Assembly (NCBI GenBank): GCA_019695435.1
Contig: JACTVF010000119.1
Coordinates: 1-8,674 of the forward strand
Direction of reading: 5' to 3'
DNA: 8,674 nt
Source: Methanoregulaceae archaeon
GTDB lineage: Archaea > Halobacteriota > Methanomicrobia > Methanomicrobiales > Methanospirillaceae
The translations under genes were made by a program, and so were the position numbers. The notes under the pieces were generated by a model. The model ran no database searches, was not told the DNA's origin, and worked only from the letters and a program-made list of their open reading frames with translations. Below, in pieces: positions 1 to 5,917 of this stretch. The stretch's first letter is position 1, and each line of letters begins with the position of its first letter.

Positions 1-272
1 GATGTCGTGATGTTCTGTACCTTCAGGTAGACCCTGATCCCCTTCCAGTCCATGAGGGTTGCTCCCGGCTCCATAATCAGGTACGCAGCATGCGGGTTCT
101 GCTGAAGACAGGCCAGCGTGCGGTTCTTCCCAAGTCCCATGACTACGGTCTTCTCGTCAGTCATGCGGGGCGAGCCGAAGACGGCGGAATCGACGTTTCC
201 CGCTTTGTCGGCGGTGCTGAGCGTTCCGACTCTCGGTGATTTGTTAAAGTACTCCATGAGTTTTGATGGCAT
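1..272 (-). CDS. Pyridoxamine 5'-phosphate oxidase-like FMN-binding protein, N-terminal part
   Basis: This is the first 90 codons of a minus-strand gene that runs off the left edge. The protein starts MPSKLMEYFNKSPRVGTLST, continues through SAVFGSPRM and KTVVMGLGKNRT, and reaches an HAAYLIMEPG segment near residues 70-79. That is the layout of small split-barrel flavin-binding proteins of the pyridoxamine-phosphate-oxidase-like family, which bind FMN or F420 as cytosolic dimers. The ATG at 270-272 is preceded on the minus strand by AGGTG about 8 nt upstream, a good archaeal ribosome binding site, which fixes the start. The C-terminal half is outside the window, so cofactor and substrate cannot be assigned. 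The family call rests on recalled similarity and is fairly secure; the exact reaction is unknown. Confidence 0.8.
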   Translation of the reverse strand, partial: MPSKLMEYFNKSPRVGTLSTADKAGNVDSAVFGSPRMTDEKTVVMGLGKNRTLACLQQNPHAAYLIMEPGATLMDWKGIRVYLKVQNITT

Positions 273-630
273 AAAAAAACACCTGAATTCGTGTTGACTT
301 CAGCGGGAGAGGAGTTAAATGTTGTGAGGGAACCGGCCCACGGCTGCACCATCAGGCAATTACCGGACCCCCGGCCGGGAGCCCCTCCTTCCGCGAGGCC
401 ATCCCCGCCGCGTCCGGTACTCAGATCATTTGCCGTCCGCCCCGTACCGATTAACTCCAAGACGCCCGGGAGTTGCACAAAATCGAACAGATGGTACATA
501 TCTGGAATACTGCAAAAAAGAGAAAAATATTTTAGTAACATGTGTCGTATTAAAATTTGTTCGTATCAGATCTAAAAAATATAACAAAGTGAAAGAGTGA
601 AAATTATCTGATTCTGTGGTGCCCCTCAAA
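273..630. other. Divergent intergenic region
   Basis: This stretch separates two divergent genes. Its left part (about 330-470) is GC-rich and shows no gene I can support; the open frames across it read as low-complexity Pro/Arg-rich noise. A short inverted repeat, AACTCC with GGAGTT, lies near 453-474. From about 475 onward the DNA turns strongly AT-rich and contains the promoter elements for the gene at 631. I found no tRNA or other RNA gene here. Confidence 0.6.
574..583 (+). promoter_or_regulatory. TATA box for the 91-aa gene
   Basis: The run AAAAAATATA ends at 583. An archaeal transcript starting about 26 bp downstream would begin near 606, leaving a leader of about 25 nt that includes the GGTG ribosome binding site at 618-621. 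A second A/T element, AAAAATATTTTA at 523-534, is an alternative further upstream. Both are assigned by pattern and spacing only. Confidence 0.45.
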
Positions 631-906
631 ATGACAGATATAGAAAAGATCAAAAATTTTATCAAATATATTTCTGCAAATTCGAAAAAAAATGCCCAGG
701 GTAAAATCCGAATGGATTTCACCGTGATCCGGAAACTTGTTGCTGACGATCCAGACACCGCTATAGCGGTTGTCAGGCTCTATTGTAAAATGGCAAAAAA
801 CGATCCAGCATATTCCCAATTTGCATGGATGGTTGCCGGCGCCTACCAGAATGTATTTGATGACGACGTTCTGATGATTACGGTCCAGCAGGCTCAAAAA
901 AAATGA
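631..906 (+). CDS. Hypothetical 91-aa protein
   Basis: I do not recognise this family. The 91-residue product begins MTDIEKIKNFIKYISANSKK and is predicted to be mostly helical and soluble. It has a lysine-rich N-terminal helix, one cysteine (residue 52), and an acidic patch (FDDDV, 76-80) before a short basic end (QAQKK). I chose the ATG at 631 because GGTG at 618-621 sits 9 nt upstream; a GTG at 616 in the same frame lacks such a site. The codons are more A/T-rich than those of neighbouring genes, and the gene stands alone between a divergent flavoprotein gene and a convergent CBS gene 21 bp away. This fits an orphan or recently acquired gene. No function can be given. Confidence 0.65.
   Translation: MTDIEKIKNFIKYISANSKKNAQGKIRMDFTVIRKLVADDPDTAIAVVRLYCKMAKNDPAYSQFAWMVAGAYQNVFDDDVLMITVQQAQKK
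896..903 (-). terminator. T-run terminator of the CBS gene
   Basis: Eight consecutive A residues on the plus strand are eight Ts on the minus strand, about 25 nt past the stop of the CBS-domain gene. Archaeal RNA polymerase terminates at such oligo-T tracts. The run overlaps the 3' end of the convergent 91-aa gene. Confidence 0.4.
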
Positions 907-927
907 TACGTATTTCAGGCTAAATGA

Positions 928-1752
928 TTACTTTGCATATGCTTCTACCAGGTCCCGTGCGGTGATTATCCCTGCAAGCCGCTTCTTTTTCATAATGGGA
1001 AGCCGCCGGACATGCTGTGCAGCCATGATTTTTGCTGCTTCATGGATACTGATACCGGCAGGAGCTGTTTTCAATGGCGAGGAGAATGCTTCCCCTACCG
1101 GAGTATCAAGCGGCCGGGACTGAACAATGAATGTTGAGAGGAGGTCCCGTTCTGTAAATATCCCCGATGGCTTTTTATCACGGGTAACAATCACGCTGCC
1201 GACCCGTTTTTTCCCCATAATACCGGCTACGCTCTGAACAGTTTCATCTTCATTGACGCTGACAATCTCCTTTGTCATAAAATCATCAACAACAAGCGAT
1301 GTCTCCGGCGCCATGGGCATCTCACGGATCAGGTCGGATGCGGTGATAATACCGGCAAGCTTACCGCACACAAAGACAACCAGTCTCCCTTTCTTATTGA
1401 TCATGGTTCGTGCCGCCTCCCTGATCTCGAAAGGCGGGCATATCTTGATGAGTGGATACGACATAACCTGCCCGACCAGTGTTTTTTTCATGTCCAGATT
1501 GCATGCAAGAACCTTGGTGAGCAGGTCCCGCTCCGTGACGATAGCAACAGGTGTTTTGAATTTTACTACAATAAGGCTTCCAATGTGTTTTTCACCCATC
1601 GTCTTTGCTGCCTGGATCATCGGCGTTTCAGGAGTTGTCGTGATAACCTTGCGGCTCATGATTTCGCTCACTTTCAGGTGACGTTTGGATTCCTTGTAGG
1701 CCTGATCGGTCACGCTCGGGAATTCAATGACAGATTTTTTAGGTGCCGTCAT
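928..1752 (-). CDS. Four-CBS-domain protein
   Basis: The 274-aa product consists almost wholly of four CBS modules, i.e. two Bateman pairs. Approximate spans are 27-82, 93-145, 155-208 and 220-272, after a short basic N-terminus. Each module ends with the typical turn: TERDLL (73-78), TASDLI (137-142), TERDLL (200-205) and TARDLV (264-269). CBS pairs generally bind adenosyl ligands such as AMP, ATP or S-adenosylmethionine. With no attached enzyme or transporter domain this is probably a stand-alone energy or cofactor sensor; its partner is not visible here. The start is the ATG at 1752, because GGAGTGATC (minus strand, 1764-1756), nearly identical to the archaeal consensus, lies just before it. 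A GTG at 1761 falls inside that site and is therefore not the start. There is no operon partner; it reads toward the 91-aa gene. Confidence 0.9.
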   Translation of the reverse strand: MTAPKKSVIEFPSVTDQAYKESKRHLKVSEIMSRKVITTTPETPMIQAAKTMGEKHIGSLIVVKFKTPVAIVTERDLLTKVLACNLDMKKTLVGQVMSYPLIKICPPFEIREAARTMINKKGRLVVFVCGKLAGIITASDLIREMPMAPETSLVVDDFMTKEIVSVNEDETVQSVAGIMGKKRVGSVIVTRDKKPSGIFTERDLLSTFIVQSRPLDTPVGEAFSSPLKTAPAGISIHEAAKIMAAQHVRRLPIMKKKRLAGIITARDLVEAYAK

Positions 1753-1784
1753 AAAGATCACTCCAATGTGAGAATTGAGTTTCG

Positions 1785-1794
1785 GATATTAAAG
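1785..1794 (-). promoter_or_regulatory. TATA box for the CBS gene
   Basis: On the minus strand this reads CTTTAATATC, centred about 37 bp before the ATG at 1752. Initiation about 26 bp downstream gives a short leader of roughly 12 nt, close to the ribosome binding site. Assigned by pattern and spacing. Confidence 0.45.
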
Positions 1795-1940
1795 ATTTCG
1801 GTGCCCTTTCTCTCAGGTGAAGGAAAAACCTGATACACCGGTAACTGGCAATGAGAGGTTCTGTGGACTACCTCATCCTCGCTTTGTTCGTCTGCTCTCA
1901 CTGCAGGTATACAAAAAAATCAGGAGAATTATTCCAGTAC

Positions 1941-2255
1941 CTATGAAAATTTGCCCCAGTCCCGGGGGATATGCCACTTCGTTTTCCCATGAACGTACTC
2001 TTTGGGATCGAAAGTATCTGCAAGAATTTTCAGATCAAGAAGTTGTGAGGGTAAAATCAACAACTTGTGTGCGCCATCGGGACTGTCAAGATCCCAGAGA
2101 TGATAACGATCTACACCGTCACGGGGCCGGCCGCTCGGACCATAATCCAGAGGCACACACGTCCTCTTGATCTTGCCTTTCTCGTCCGTTTGTACGGTAA
2201 TGAACACACGTTTCTTCTCGTGTATTGCCAGAATAAAATCGTCGCGGAAGCTCAT
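1941..2255 (-). CDS. Conserved-looking hypothetical protein, 104 aa
   Basis: The 104-aa product begins MSFRDDFILAIHEKKRVFIT. It alternates short strands with a loop of basic and turn residues (DYGPSGRPRDGVDRYHLWDL, 37-56) and ends in a tryptophan-containing tail, KTKWHIPRDWGKFS. I recall similar short proteins in methanogens, where the CVPLDYGP, RYHLWDLDSPDG and HIPRDWG segments are the conserved parts. The strand-rich N-terminus with a helix followed by KKRVFITVQ loosely resembles WYL-type ligand-binding folds, but that is a guess. The start at 2255 is preferred over an in-frame ATG at 2270: the TATA element lies about 31 bp before 2255 and only about 16 bp before 2270. A GGTG also precedes 2255. 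It is monocistronic as far as the window shows. Function unknown. Confidence 0.75.
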   Translation of the reverse strand: MSFRDDFILAIHEKKRVFITVQTDEKGKIKRTCVPLDYGPSGRPRDGVDRYHLWDLDSPDGAHKLLILPSQLLDLKILADTFDPKEYVHGKTKWHIPRDWGKFS

Positions 2256-2279
2256 GGTGCACCATTTCATGGTATACTA

Positions 2280-2293
2280 CATAATATTTTTTG
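2280..2293 (-). promoter_or_regulatory. TATA box for the 104-aa gene
   Basis: The minus strand reads CAAAAAATATTATG, centred about 31 bp upstream of the ATG at 2255. This predicts a transcript with only a few leader bases. It also argues against the upstream ATG at 2270. Confidence 0.45.
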
Positions 2294-2309
2294 TAATTGC
2301 AAACGTTCC

Positions 2310-2980
2310 CGGTTGAGAAGAGATTCATTAGAAAAACGTGGGATCAATAAGCGTGCATCCGGGCCTCCGGACAAATCCCCGGCAAACCGGCAGATCAAAC
2401 ACTTCCGGGGACTTGTTCGGGCCGGGAATGCCGGGCACCAGCGGCATCCGGGTAGATCTCCGTTCAAGACAGGTACTCACGGTCCCAGATAAGCCCGTAA
2501 CGGCCTCCGTTTGCCAATCCGGCGCACCCGATTTCCGGTTCCACAGGAAATGATGTCCACGCCCACGGAGAAAACGGCAGCCTGACCGTATCTTGCAAAA
2601 CCGCTCGTTTTTAAGGCCACTTAAACCTGCACTACTGTGGGCTTGTACGGCCCCTCTTTTTCCGGATGGGCTTGACGCAGGGGGATGGGGCAATGGGCCC
2701 CCGGTGCCCTGATATGACAAGATTACGTCGGCGGGACGGGAAAAAAATGAGGGCCGGCCAGATAGGAACAAGGCAGGTTCGTGCGCCCCGTGTCACCTGT
2801 CCACCTGCAGCCGGAATCGTCACTTTGAGTTTTTTTAAGCAGCTCTTCATCATTGAGAGCATAATCAGGCAGCTCAACTCGGTTCACAAGCGCCCTGGGC
2901 TTAAAAGAGAGATGACCGGCGGCTTTTTTTTCTTTTAATTTCCCCGTAATAATCTGCCGGCACTATGGTGGACAAAACAG
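2310..2980. other. Long gene-poor region with GC-rich inverted repeats
   Basis: About 670 bp without a convincing gene. The open frames present overlap each other on both strands, lack ribosome binding sites and have skewed composition. Many small CCGG-rich inverted repeats occur. At 2678-2711 CAGGG pairs with CCCTG around an inner GGGGC/GCCCC hairpin, and GGGC/GCCC pairs near 2640-2653. On the minus strand two stretches read like real protein: 2723-2887 from a GTG (contains VNRVELPDYALNDEELLKKT) and about 2464-2612 (contains LPFSPWAWTSFPVEPEIG). They are separated by stops and frame changes. The region may be a decayed gene, a structured RNA locus, or both. I assign nothing firmly. Confidence 0.5.
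2924..2936 (+). terminator. Plus-strand T-run without an assigned upstream gene
   Basis: Eight Ts, one C and four Ts follow GACCGGCGGC. This is a good archaeal oligo-T terminator by sequence, yet no plus-strand gene is visible upstream of it. It could end an unannotated transcript from the gene-poor region, or it may be incidental. Confidence 0.3.
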
Positions 2981-3025
2981 GATTTCAATGGAGTCTGAAA
3001 ACCGGTTTTTTGTACCATTGAAATC
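2981..3025. repeat. Nested inverted repeat over a start codon
   Basis: A perfect 11-bp inverted repeat has its left arm GATTTCAATGG at 2981-2991 and its right arm CCATTGAAATC at 3015-3025. Inside it lies a perfect 12-bp palindrome, AAAACCGGTTTT (2998-3009). Both share the same centre within half a base. The left arm contains the ATG at 2988, the first possible start of the following gene. As DNA it could be a two-part operator; as RNA it would fold into a hairpin of about 45 nt hiding that start. Confidence 0.7.
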
Positions 3026-3872
3026 ATGCCGGGGATCATCCAGATATACAGGGAAAATAAATTTGTCCATACTTATGGTGGTACTCCGGACTCCCTTGCC
3101 GAACGCTCAGCTGTCGAGGCTGGAGAGATGCGGGTCCCAAGAGCTGCTTGCTCTATTCGGGACCTGCTTAAAGACAGGATCGAAAAAGTCAGCGTACGAT
3201 CTGCTTCCAGACGCATGGGGGAGACTGTTCTCCGAGATATTCCTGTCCGCAGAGGAGCTCGTGGACGAGATGCAACAGGGCAAACGCAGGTTCAGCGACG
3301 ACGATGAGCGCATGCTGCGGGAATTCATCAAAGCGGACTGTATGAGCGGAGGTTCGTTTGTCGTTGACGTGATAAAAAATGGCGGGAAGATCGACCGGGC
3401 AGCCATGATCATGATCGCGGACCTTGATGACCTCACCGGAATTAAGTACAATGGCATTATGGCGATTCAGCTCCTTATCGAAGCATGCGACAAAAGAGTG
3501 AGACCGGCGCTCATCAAAAAGGCGGGCAAACAACTGCTCTCCCAGGTATATGACCAGAGGGGTATACCCCTTATTTTCATAATCTTCGGCCTGTGCGATC
3601 TGTGCGAGGAAGACCTTGACGCCCTTGCATCAGTGTTTTCAAAGGATGAGCTTAAAAATATCATGAGCAGGAGCAGGACCGGGAAAAACGCTTTCGAAGT
3701 ATTTATGGAGGTCTCCGCATTGATGAAGAGATATCCCCAAATGAACCGAAATGCGTCGCTGGTACGGAATGCGTTCTATGTCCCGGCCGCGAAGGATATC
3801 CGGAAGGAAGGGTCTGAAAAACCTGTTAAAATTGAAAAAATTTCCAGTCTGCAAAAAGACAAAAAACAATAA
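2988..3872 (+). CDS. Hypothetical helical protein with a lysine-rich tail
   Basis: I do not recognise this protein. From the first ATG it has 294 residues. The convincing coding signal begins around residue 40 and continues to the end. It is a soluble, mainly helical sequence with acidic and basic helices (SAEELVDEMQQGKRRFSDDD, 87-106), a hydrophobic helix GIPLIFIIFGLCDLCEEDL (192-210), and a Lys-rich tail (about 271-294). Regular helices hint at a repeat-type (HEAT-like) fold, unproven. The start is uncertain. The ATG at 2988 has a weak AGGA 5 nt upstream but lies inside the nested inverted repeat. An in-frame ATG at 3075 would give 265 residues and matches the onset of coding-like sequence better, but has no ribosome binding site. 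A competing frame from 3026 is open to 3307 and looks protein-like at first, so an N-terminal frameshift is possible. Confidence 0.65.
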   Translation: MESENRFFVPLKSCRGSSRYTGKINLSILMVVLRTPLPNAQLSRLERCGSQELLALFGTCLKTGSKKSAYDLLPDAWGRLFSEIFLSAEELVDEMQQGKRRFSDDDERMLREFIKADCMSGGSFVVDVIKNGGKIDRAAMIMIADLDDLTGIKYNGIMAIQLLIEACDKRVRPALIKKAGKQLLSQVYDQRGIPLIFIIFGLCDLCEEDLDALASVFSKDELKNIMSRSRTGKNAFEVFMEVSALMKRYPQMNRNASLVRNAFYVPAAKDIRKEGSEKPVKIEKISSLQKDKKQ

Positions 3873-3876
3873 AAAA
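3853..3876 (-). terminator. T-run terminator of the cyclo-ligase/ftr operon
   Basis: On the minus strand three closely spaced T tracts (6, 6 and 5 Ts) occur about 155 nt past the ftr stop. They overlap the Lys-rich 3' end of the convergent gene, whose AAA codons create them. This is the first strong T-run the operon transcript meets. Confidence 0.35.
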
Positions 3877-4031
3877 CCGGATAAAGGCAACCTGGCCGGC
3901 ACCACCCATGGTCCCGGACTTGAACTGCCCGCCCCATCTCTCATTTCACTCGTGAAACCGGCTGGATTTACACCGGAGGAGTTGATCATTACCGGCTACA
4001 GGATCGTAGAGCAGTCGGGCCGGGGAATGAG

Positions 4032-4922
4032 TTACCGGAACAACTCGTGAAGGTGTATCCGGTACTGCCCGAGTTTCCCGTTAAAATTTGACGCCCCGAT
4101 GTACATGATGGTCCCGGTCTCTGTCGCCCCAAGGATCCCACCCCTCATCGCATCCTTAACGGATGCTTCATCAACGCCATTTAAGACAATTTCATACACG
4201 GACGCCACACCTTCAGGAACCAGCGAATCGCTGATCCGATCTTTCAGGGTCGGACACCAGAGATGATTGGTACTTGCCGGCATCGGGAAACAATTATTTT
4301 TGCACCCGACCTTCGAACCGCTCGCGACAATGCCCCCCGCAAAACTGGTAATCACGCCGCTCATCCCGGTTATTTTTTCCATTGCAGCCTCAGCACCGGC
4401 AAGTGCCGACCGCTGGTCCTTCCCCATCAGCAGAAAATTCCCGCCGGCAATGCCCTTCACGGTCCCGAACCGTTCCTCTCCTGCGTACTCGCCTTCCATA
4501 ACCGGGATCTTCCAGCATCTCCTGCCGCCGACCATGCACCGCTCTTCATACCGGTCGCCGAAATAATGCATCCGGGTGTAAAACCGGGTATCTGCATCGG
4601 GAAAACCGTCAAATGCAGAAGCGGTCGGTGCCGGGAGGATACACTGGGCAATCCTCGCGGCAACATTGGATTTCATATTCTTCTTTTCAGAACAGATCAA
4701 AATAGAGACCCCGGCCCTGCCATCCGGGGTCTCTTCGGGAGACAGGTATCGTTCGATCCCTGCCTCGCAGGGACACCCGATCTTGGAGGTCGCAAAACCC
4801 GTCGCTTCAGTGGCGGCCTTGTAGGCCCAATCATGTGTTGCCGCCGTGATAATGACCCGTGAAAGCCAGGTCGGGAACGCCTCGGCAAACGTGTCAAGTA
4901 TCCGGGTCCCGTTGATCTCCAT
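4032..4922 (-). CDS. ftr: Formylmethanofuran:tetrahydromethanopterin formyltransferase
   Basis: Ftr moves the formyl group from formylmethanofuran to N5 of tetrahydromethanopterin (or tetrahydrosarcinapterin), the second step of CO2 reduction to methane, in the cytosol. The 296-aa product has the family's usual length. It begins MEINGTRILDTFAEAFPTWL, the classic Ftr N-terminus, and carries ATGFATSKIGCPCEAGIE (40-57), TPDGRAGVSI (65-74), STNHLWCPTLKDR (217-229), VPEGV (235-239) and the C-terminal ASNFNGKLGQYRIHLHEL. The ATG at 4922 is chosen because this N-terminus is conserved and GAGGGGG precedes it; an upstream TTG at 4937 overlaps the stop of the preceding gene. Nine cysteines are noticeable. 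The gene follows a formyl-pterin cyclo-ligase gene by 11 bp. Many methanogens of this group carry two ftr copies, so whether this is the main catabolic one cannot be told here. Confidence 0.95.
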   Translation of the reverse strand: MEINGTRILDTFAEAFPTWLSRVIITAATHDWAYKAATEATGFATSKIGCPCEAGIERYLSPEETPDGRAGVSILICSEKKNMKSNVAARIAQCILPAPTASAFDGFPDADTRFYTRMHYFGDRYEERCMVGGRRCWKIPVMEGEYAGEERFGTVKGIAGGNFLLMGKDQRSALAGAEAAMEKITGMSGVITSFAGGIVASGSKVGCKNNCFPMPASTNHLWCPTLKDRISDSLVPEGVASVYEIVLNGVDEASVKDAMRGGILGATETGTIMYIGASNFNGKLGQYRIHLHELFR

Positions 4923-4933
4923 ATCTTTCCCCC

Positions 4934-5497
4934 TCAACCCGGATAGACAATGCCATCCTCGGTTATGATGTAGTCCATCCGGATATCGTTCTCATCGACC
5001 GGCAGGCCGTCAAATTCCTGGCAGGCAAAGGCGATCCCGATCTTTTTTAAGGCCGTGTTTTTTGACAGGAACCGGTCATAATACCCGGCACCGTACCCGA
5101 TCCTTCCCCCCGTCCGGTCAAACCCGAGCATCGGGAGGATGATCGTATCAATATCCTTGGCTTCTGCCGGGATCTCGCTGCCGATGGGTTCGGGTACGCC
5201 AAACGTGCTCGGGACAAGTGCGGAAAAATCCCGCAGGTATGACAGACGGAGGCTGACATCTTCTTTGACGATAATCGGGACAACCACCGGATTTCCCTGC
5301 CTGAACAGGGCCTGGATCAACGGCTTTGTATTGACCTCTTTTTCCTTTGAGGTAAAGACCATGACCGTCTCGCCGCGTCCGATAATTTTCATAAGATGAC
5401 GAGTGATACTGGTGCTTTTTTTACGCCGGTCATCTGGTATCATTGCATTTTTGCGCTGACGCAGGATATCCCTCACCCGGGCCTTTTGTTCACTCAT
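4934..5497 (-). CDS. 5-formyltetrahydrofolate cyclo-ligase family protein
   Basis: The family uses ATP to close 5-formyltetrahydrofolate to 5,10-methenyltetrahydrofolate. The 187-aa product has the usual length and motifs: a basic N-terminal helix, KEKEVNTKPLIQAL (51-64, pterin/substrate segment), FGVPEP (99-104), ILPMLGFDRTGG (120-131) and the signature GRIGYGAGYYDRFL (131-144) that forms the ATP/phosphate site. It ends in DYIITEDGIV (175-184). It is the first gene of a two-gene operon; the stop lies 11 bp before the ftr ATG and overlaps the ribosome binding region of ftr. No ribosome binding site precedes its ATG, consistent with the leaderless promoter 26 bp upstream. In a methanogen the natural substrate may be 5-formyl-tetrahydromethanopterin, the Ftr product, or a folate; this is inference. 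Confidence 0.9.
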   Translation of the reverse strand: MSEQKARVRDILRQRKNAMIPDDRRKKSTSITRHLMKIIGRGETVMVFTSKEKEVNTKPLIQALFRQGNPVVVPIIVKEDVSLRLSYLRDFSALVPSTFGVPEPIGSEIPAEAKDIDTIILPMLGFDRTGGRIGYGAGYYDRFLSKNTALKKIGIAFACQEFDGLPVDENDIRMDYIITEDGIVYPG

Positions 5498-5517
5498 GGG
5501 CAGTAGTATAGCGGCGA

Positions 5518-5527
5518 CGTATTTATG
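5518..5527 (-). promoter_or_regulatory. Leaderless promoter of the cyclo-ligase/ftr operon
   Basis: The minus strand reads CATAAATACG. The ATAAAT core is centred about 26 bp before the A of the ATG at 5497, the standard TATA-to-start distance in archaea. With no ribosome binding site between, the mRNA probably starts at or next to the start codon. Confidence 0.6.
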
Positions 5528-5590
5528 AGTTTAGATGGTCCCGGTCCCGGGATAAACGGGTCTGTTTCTCGGATCACCGGCACAAAAAAT

Positions 5591-5600
5591 GATAAATACG
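5591..5600 (+). promoter_or_regulatory. TATA box for the AbrB-type gene
   Basis: GATAAATACG shares the nine bases ATAAATACG with the divergent cyclo-ligase promoter 65 bp away. Its core is centred about 30 bp before the ATG at 5625 and 21 bp before the ATG at 5616. This places the first ATG (5589) upstream of transcription. Confidence 0.5.
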
Positions 5601-5624
5601 ATTAATCATACAAATATGATAAGT

Positions 5625-5897
5625 ATGAAAAAGAAGAATTGTGAGACGGAGCACCTGGTAGACGAGATGATCGTACCCAGAAAGGAGAAGACCCGGCACC
5701 TCTTTGGCAGCGTGAAGGTCGGTGAACGCGGGCAGATTGTGATCCCAAAGGAAGCCCGTAAGATCTTTGGCATCAGGCAGGGAGATATCCTGCTGGTGCT
5801 CGGCGATACGGAACGCGGCATAGCGCTCGTGAAAGCAGATGCCATCCAGGAATTCGCCCGGAAGATCCTTGACAGTGCAAGTAAGCCGGATGAATAA
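5625..5897 (+). CDS. AbrB/SpoVT-type transcriptional regulator
   Basis: The 90-aa product has a charged N-terminal extension (1-26) followed by a swapped-hairpin AbrB domain (about 27-72) with the signature VKVGERGQIVIPKEARKIFG (30-49) and IRQGDILLVLGD (50-61). Such proteins dimerise and bind DNA, often their own promoter; some act as antitoxins, but no toxin gene is adjacent. The start is uncertain. In-frame ATGs occur at 5589, 5616 and 5625; the TATA element at 5591-5600 excludes the first, and 5625 fits a short-leader transcript best. The gene opens a plus-strand series, with the DUF2284 gene 20 bp downstream, so it likely regulates that group and possibly the divergent C1 operon. Confidence 0.85.
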   Translation: MKKKNCETEHLVDEMIVPRKEKTRHLFGSVKVGERGQIVIPKEARKIFGIRQGDILLVLGDTERGIALVKADAIQEFARKILDSASKPDE

Positions 5898-5917
5898 GTG
5901 CGGATGAGGAGTTTATT

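Noticed and set aside
291..575. Plus-strand open frame of 94 codons between the flavoprotein and the 91-aa gene
   Set aside because: Its composition is low-complexity Pro/Arg/Ser with no ribosome binding site, it begins at a TTG/GTG context, and it spans both promoter regions.
2545..2590. Possible C/D box guide RNA (ATGATGT ... CTGA)
   Set aside because: Box C is imperfect, the boxes are too close together (about 30 nt) and no internal D'/C' pair is visible.
2328..2771. Minus-strand open frame of 147 codons in the gene-poor region
   Set aside because: Ser/Pro/Gly/Arg-biased noise with no ribosome binding site; the protein-like fragments nearby are in other frames.
5625..5897. AbrB protein as the antitoxin of a toxin-antitoxin pair
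   Set aside because: The adjacent gene is a DUF2284 protein, not a PIN, MazF or other toxin, and the AbrB protein has a long N-terminal extension instead of a toxin-binding tail.
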